From an uncultured Clostridia bacterium (GTDB taxonomy: Bacteria; Bacillota; Clostridia; Lachnospirales; Lachnospiraceae): a stretch of 6,698 nucleotides of DNA. The translations under genes were made by a program, and so were the position numbers. Below the pieces are notes generated by a model. It saw only the letters and a list, made by a program, of their open reading frames with translations. It did not search any database and had not been told where the DNA came from. Location of the stretch: NCBI GenBank assembly GCA_946405675.1, contig CAMJIC010000136.1:1-6698 (forward strand), in the 5' to 3' direction. Within the stretch, counting starts at the first letter, position 1; every line of letters starts with the position of its first letter. Shown here one piece after another: positions 4,574 through 6,698 of the stretch.

Positions 4574-5626
4574 ATGAGCGATATCAAGAGAAGCATCTCC
4601 CTTTACAGCTATCAGGATGAGTACTATGCAGGGGTTCTGGATCTGGAGGGATGCCTGCGTGAGACGGCGAAGACCGGAGCGACCGGCGTGGAGCTTCTGG
4701 CGGAGCAGATGATCCGCAATTTCCCGAACCCCATCGAAGACGAAGCGTTCCGTGAGAACTGGTTTTCGATGCTGAAAAAATACGGGCTGACCCCGTCCTG
4801 CTATGATGCATTTCTGGAGAACAGGCTGTTTGCGAACCGTACCCTGAGTCTGACTGAGCAGGTGAACATGATGAAGCGTGACCTTCACTGTGCGAAGCTC
4901 CTTGGCTTCCCGGTGATCCGCACGCTGGTTTCTACTCCGATGGATGTCATCGAGGGTTCCCTGGAGTATGCCGAGAAGGTTGGCGTGAAGATCGGTATTG
5001 AGGTTCATGCGCCCTTCTCCCTGAATTCCGGCTGGGCGGACGGTTATATGGAAATGATCAACCGCACCGGGACGAAGTATTTCGGGTTCATTCCGGATAT
5101 GGGAATCTTCTGCCGGAACATCCCGGATGTTGTTGCTGACAAGGCGAGGCGCATGGGTGCTTCCGAGGAATGCATCAAGATCGTCAACGATGCTTACGCG
5201 AAGCGTGTATCCAATGGTTTTGTCAAGATCAAGTATGACCTGGATCTGGGCAAGGCGAACATGGAATACCGGATGTCCAACGGGATGGGCGAGATGATGG
5301 ACGCGGTCAAGGCAGCAGGAGGGAACGAAGGAGATCTGTGGTACGCGGGTACTTCCTTCACCTACAGCTGGTCTGAACCCCAGGATCTGATCGACAACAT
5401 CGATTACATTTTCCATACCCATGCGAAGTTCTACAATGTCCATGAGGATTATAAGGAGACTGCCGTAGCGATCCCGGAGGTTGTCGAGGCTTATAAGAAG
5501 GCCGGTTATAACGGATTCCTCAGCTCGGAGTATGAGGGCGGGGAGCATCTGCGCGATGTGGGAGTTGACTCCATCGAGCAGTGCCGCCGTCACCAGGAAG
5601 CATTGAGAAGAGCGATCGAGGGATAA
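4574..5626 (+). CDS. Xylose-isomerase-like TIM barrel, C-glycoside deglycosidase alpha-subunit family
   Basis: This 350-residue protein has the sugar phosphate isomerase/epimerase (AP endonuclease 2-like) barrel. Early strands include GATGVELL (35-42). GIEVHAP (141-147) gives Glu143 as a likely metal ligand and His145 as a candidate general base. GFIPDMGIF (171-179) supplies Asp175, IFHTHAKFYNV (279-289) supplies His281 or His283, and GFLSSEYEGGEH (314-325) supplies Glu319. That Glu-Asp-His-Glu set is the divalent metal site of this fold. In the two-subunit C-glycoside lyases (DgpC, DfgA, CarC types) such a site helps to remove the proton next to the 3-oxo group so that the sugar-aglycone C-C bond breaks. 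Pairing with DUF6379 directly upstream, 12 nt away, is the diagnostic arrangement. A long helical insertion (about 185-240) lies before the later strands. The alternative is an epimerase or isomerase of a different sugar that merely keeps the same partner. Cytoplasmic, no signal peptide. Confidence 0.88.
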   Translation: MSDIKRSISLYSYQDEYYAGVLDLEGCLRETAKTGATGVELLAEQMIRNFPNPIEDEAFRENWFSMLKKYGLTPSCYDAFLENRLFANRTLSLTEQVNMMKRDLHCAKLLGFPVIRTLVSTPMDVIEGSLEYAEKVGVKIGIEVHAPFSLNSGWADGYMEMINRTGTKYFGFIPDMGIFCRNIPDVVADKARRMGASEECIKIVNDAYAKRVSNGFVKIKYDLDLGKANMEYRMSNGMGEMMDAVKAAGGNEGDLWYAGTSFTYSWSEPQDLIDNIDYIFHTHAKFYNVHEDYKETAVAIPEVVEAYKKAGYNGFLSSEYEGGEHLRDVGVDSIEQCRRHQEALRRAIEG

Positions 5627-5650
5627 TGATAATACGCCGGCAACGGTGAA

Positions 5651-6698
5651 ATGATGAATTTATTCAAGAAATTATACGAGCCGGTGGATATGACCACCGG
5701 CTCCCCCTGGAAGAAGATCCTGCTGTTCACGATTCCGATGCTGATCGGCAACATCATGCAGCAGCTCTATAATACGGTGGACAGCATTGTGGTGGGGAAA
5801 TATGTGGGCGACAATGCCCTGGCGGCCGTCGGCAGCGCCGGTCCCATCGTGAACCTTCTGGTCTGCCTGTTTGTAGGGATCGGTATGGGCGCGAGCATTA
5901 CGGTGTCCCAGTTTCTGGGCGCAAGGAGAAGGGAGGCCCTGTCCAGGACTATCGGCAACTGCCTGATCCTGACCGTGATCGCGTCCGTGATCATTATGGT
6001 GCTGGGAACTTTGGTCACCAGGCCGCTTCTGGTGGCCCTGAATACGCCTGAGAGCATTCTCGAATGGAGTGCGGATTACCTCTATATCATGTTCTGGGGC
6101 GGCGCAGGCCTTGCGTTTTACAACATCCTCAGCGGCGTCCTGAGAGGGCTTGGGGATTCGATGGCAGCGCTTCTGTACCTTGTGGTTGCCAGCATCCTGA
6201 ACATCTTTCTGGATCTGTTTTTTGTCCGCTCCCTGGGGATGGGCGTCTCGGGCGTTGCGCTGGCAACGGTCATCGCCCAGGCGGTCTCCGCGGTGTTCTG
6301 CATTCGCAGGCTCTATCAGATGCGGGATCTGTTTGACATGAACCTTGGCTATATCCGGTGGGACACGAAATACGCCATGAATATCATCCGCCTCGGCGTT
6401 CCCTCCGGGGTCACCCAGGCGATCCTGTCCATGGCCATGATCCTGGTGCAGTCCCTGACGAACACCTTCGGCGAGCAGTTTATCGCCGCCAATGTGATCG
6501 TGATGCGTGTGGATGGCTTCGCGATGCTCCCGAACATGTCCTTCGGAACGGCCATGACGACCTATGCCGGCCAGAATGTGGGGGCAGGACGGTATGACAG
6601 GGTTGTAAAGGGGACGAAGCAGGGAACTGTCCTGGCGGCGGCGGTGACGACAGCGATCACGGGCCTGATCCTTGTCTTCGGGCACGCGCTGATGGGAT
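5651..6698 (+). CDS. MATE family efflux transporter, 3' end cut by the window
   Basis: The frame opens at ATGATG (5651-5656) and runs without a stop to the window edge, giving about 349 residues of a protein normally near 450. The start MMNLFKKLYEPVDMTTGSPW leads into the first membrane helix (about 22-43) with the MATE hallmark QQLYNTVDSIVVGKYVGDNA (37-56). Repeated hydrophobic helices follow, and the second half begins near residue 240 with the matching IRLGVPSGVTQAI segment. MATE proteins export drugs and small organics using Na+ or H+. The gene follows the TIM-barrel stop by 24 nt, with no terminator, so it is probably in the same operon and may expel an aglycone or a toxic aromatic. The ribosome binding site is weak (GGTGA at 5645); its spacing slightly favours the second ATG at 5654. 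The substrate cannot be predicted. Confidence 0.93.
   Translation, partial: MMNLFKKLYEPVDMTTGSPWKKILLFTIPMLIGNIMQQLYNTVDSIVVGKYVGDNALAAVGSAGPIVNLLVCLFVGIGMGASITVSQFLGARRREALSRTIGNCLILTVIASVIIMVLGTLVTRPLLVALNTPESILEWSADYLYIMFWGGAGLAFYNILSGVLRGLGDSMAALLYLVVASILNIFLDLFFVRSLGMGVSGVALATVIAQAVSAVFCIRRLYQMRDLFDMNLGYIRWDTKYAMNIIRLGVPSGVTQAILSMAMILVQSLTNTFGEQFIAANVIVMRVDGFAMLPNMSFGTAMTTYAGQNVGAGRYDRVVKGTKQGTVLAAAVTTAITGLILVFGHALMG

Noticed and set aside
4019..5593. A 524-residue open frame on the minus strand opposite the DUF6379 and TIM-barrel genes
   Set aside because: It runs antisense across two genes with clear families, has no recognisable domain and spans their intergenic hairpins. Such frames arise from GC-rich third codon positions.
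5672..6685. A 337-residue minus-strand open frame opposite the MATE gene
   Set aside because: The + strand reads as an unmistakable MATE transporter through the same bases; the minus frame is very rich in His, Gln and Asp with no domain.

Overview
The window looks like part of a Firmicutes/Clostridia chromosome, probably a gut Lachnospiraceae-type anaerobe. This rests on strong AGGAGG-type ribosome binding sites, GC-rich codons, a typical clostridial MATE transporter, and a gene set known mainly from gut Clostridia. The genus cannot be fixed from this sequence. All genes I can support lie on the + strand; the first and last are cut by the window edges.

Layout. (1) 1-749: the C-terminal end of an SCP-x-type thiolase, then a DUF35 zinc-ribbon/OB-fold partner, spaced as a tight pair. 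(2) 750-891: a leader with a bipartite hairpin (765-814) and a terminator-like GC palindrome followed by a T-rich tract (825-858). (3) 892-2466: an FGGY-family carbohydrate kinase. (4) 2467-2987: a 521-nt gap without a credible gene, holding GC-rich hairpins with competing pairings, an A-rich patch, small dyads and a possible promoter (-10 TATAAT at 2775). (5) 2988-4013: a flavodoxin-like, iron-sulfur-flavoprotein-like reductase carrying an extra C-terminal zinc ribbon. (6) 4014-4168: an intergenic region almost filled by two strong tandem hairpins (4031-4088 and 4093-4138). (7) 4169-5626: a tightly coupled pair, a DUF6379 (C-glycoside deglycosidase beta-type) protein and a xylose-isomerase-like TIM barrel (alpha-type). 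(8) 5651-end: a MATE efflux transporter, cut at its 3' end.

How the genes may work together. The strongest functional signal is the alpha/beta pair, which resembles the two-subunit lyases (DgpB-DgpC, DfgA-DfgB, CarB-CarC) that split the carbon-carbon bond between a sugar and an aromatic aglycone after the sugar has been oxidised at C3. Around it sit a plausible sugar kinase, a redox flavoprotein, a thiolase/DUF35 module of the kind that makes or breaks C-C bonds next to a carbonyl, and an exporter. Together they suggest a catabolic island for a C-glycosylated or related plant aromatic. The sugar 3-dehydrogenase that known pathways need is not visible here and may lie outside the window. The pathway assignment is inference; the family assignments are much firmer.

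The unusual non-coding content is concentrated in the three leaders, which carry structured inverted repeats not explained by the genes. These are the least described part of the locus.
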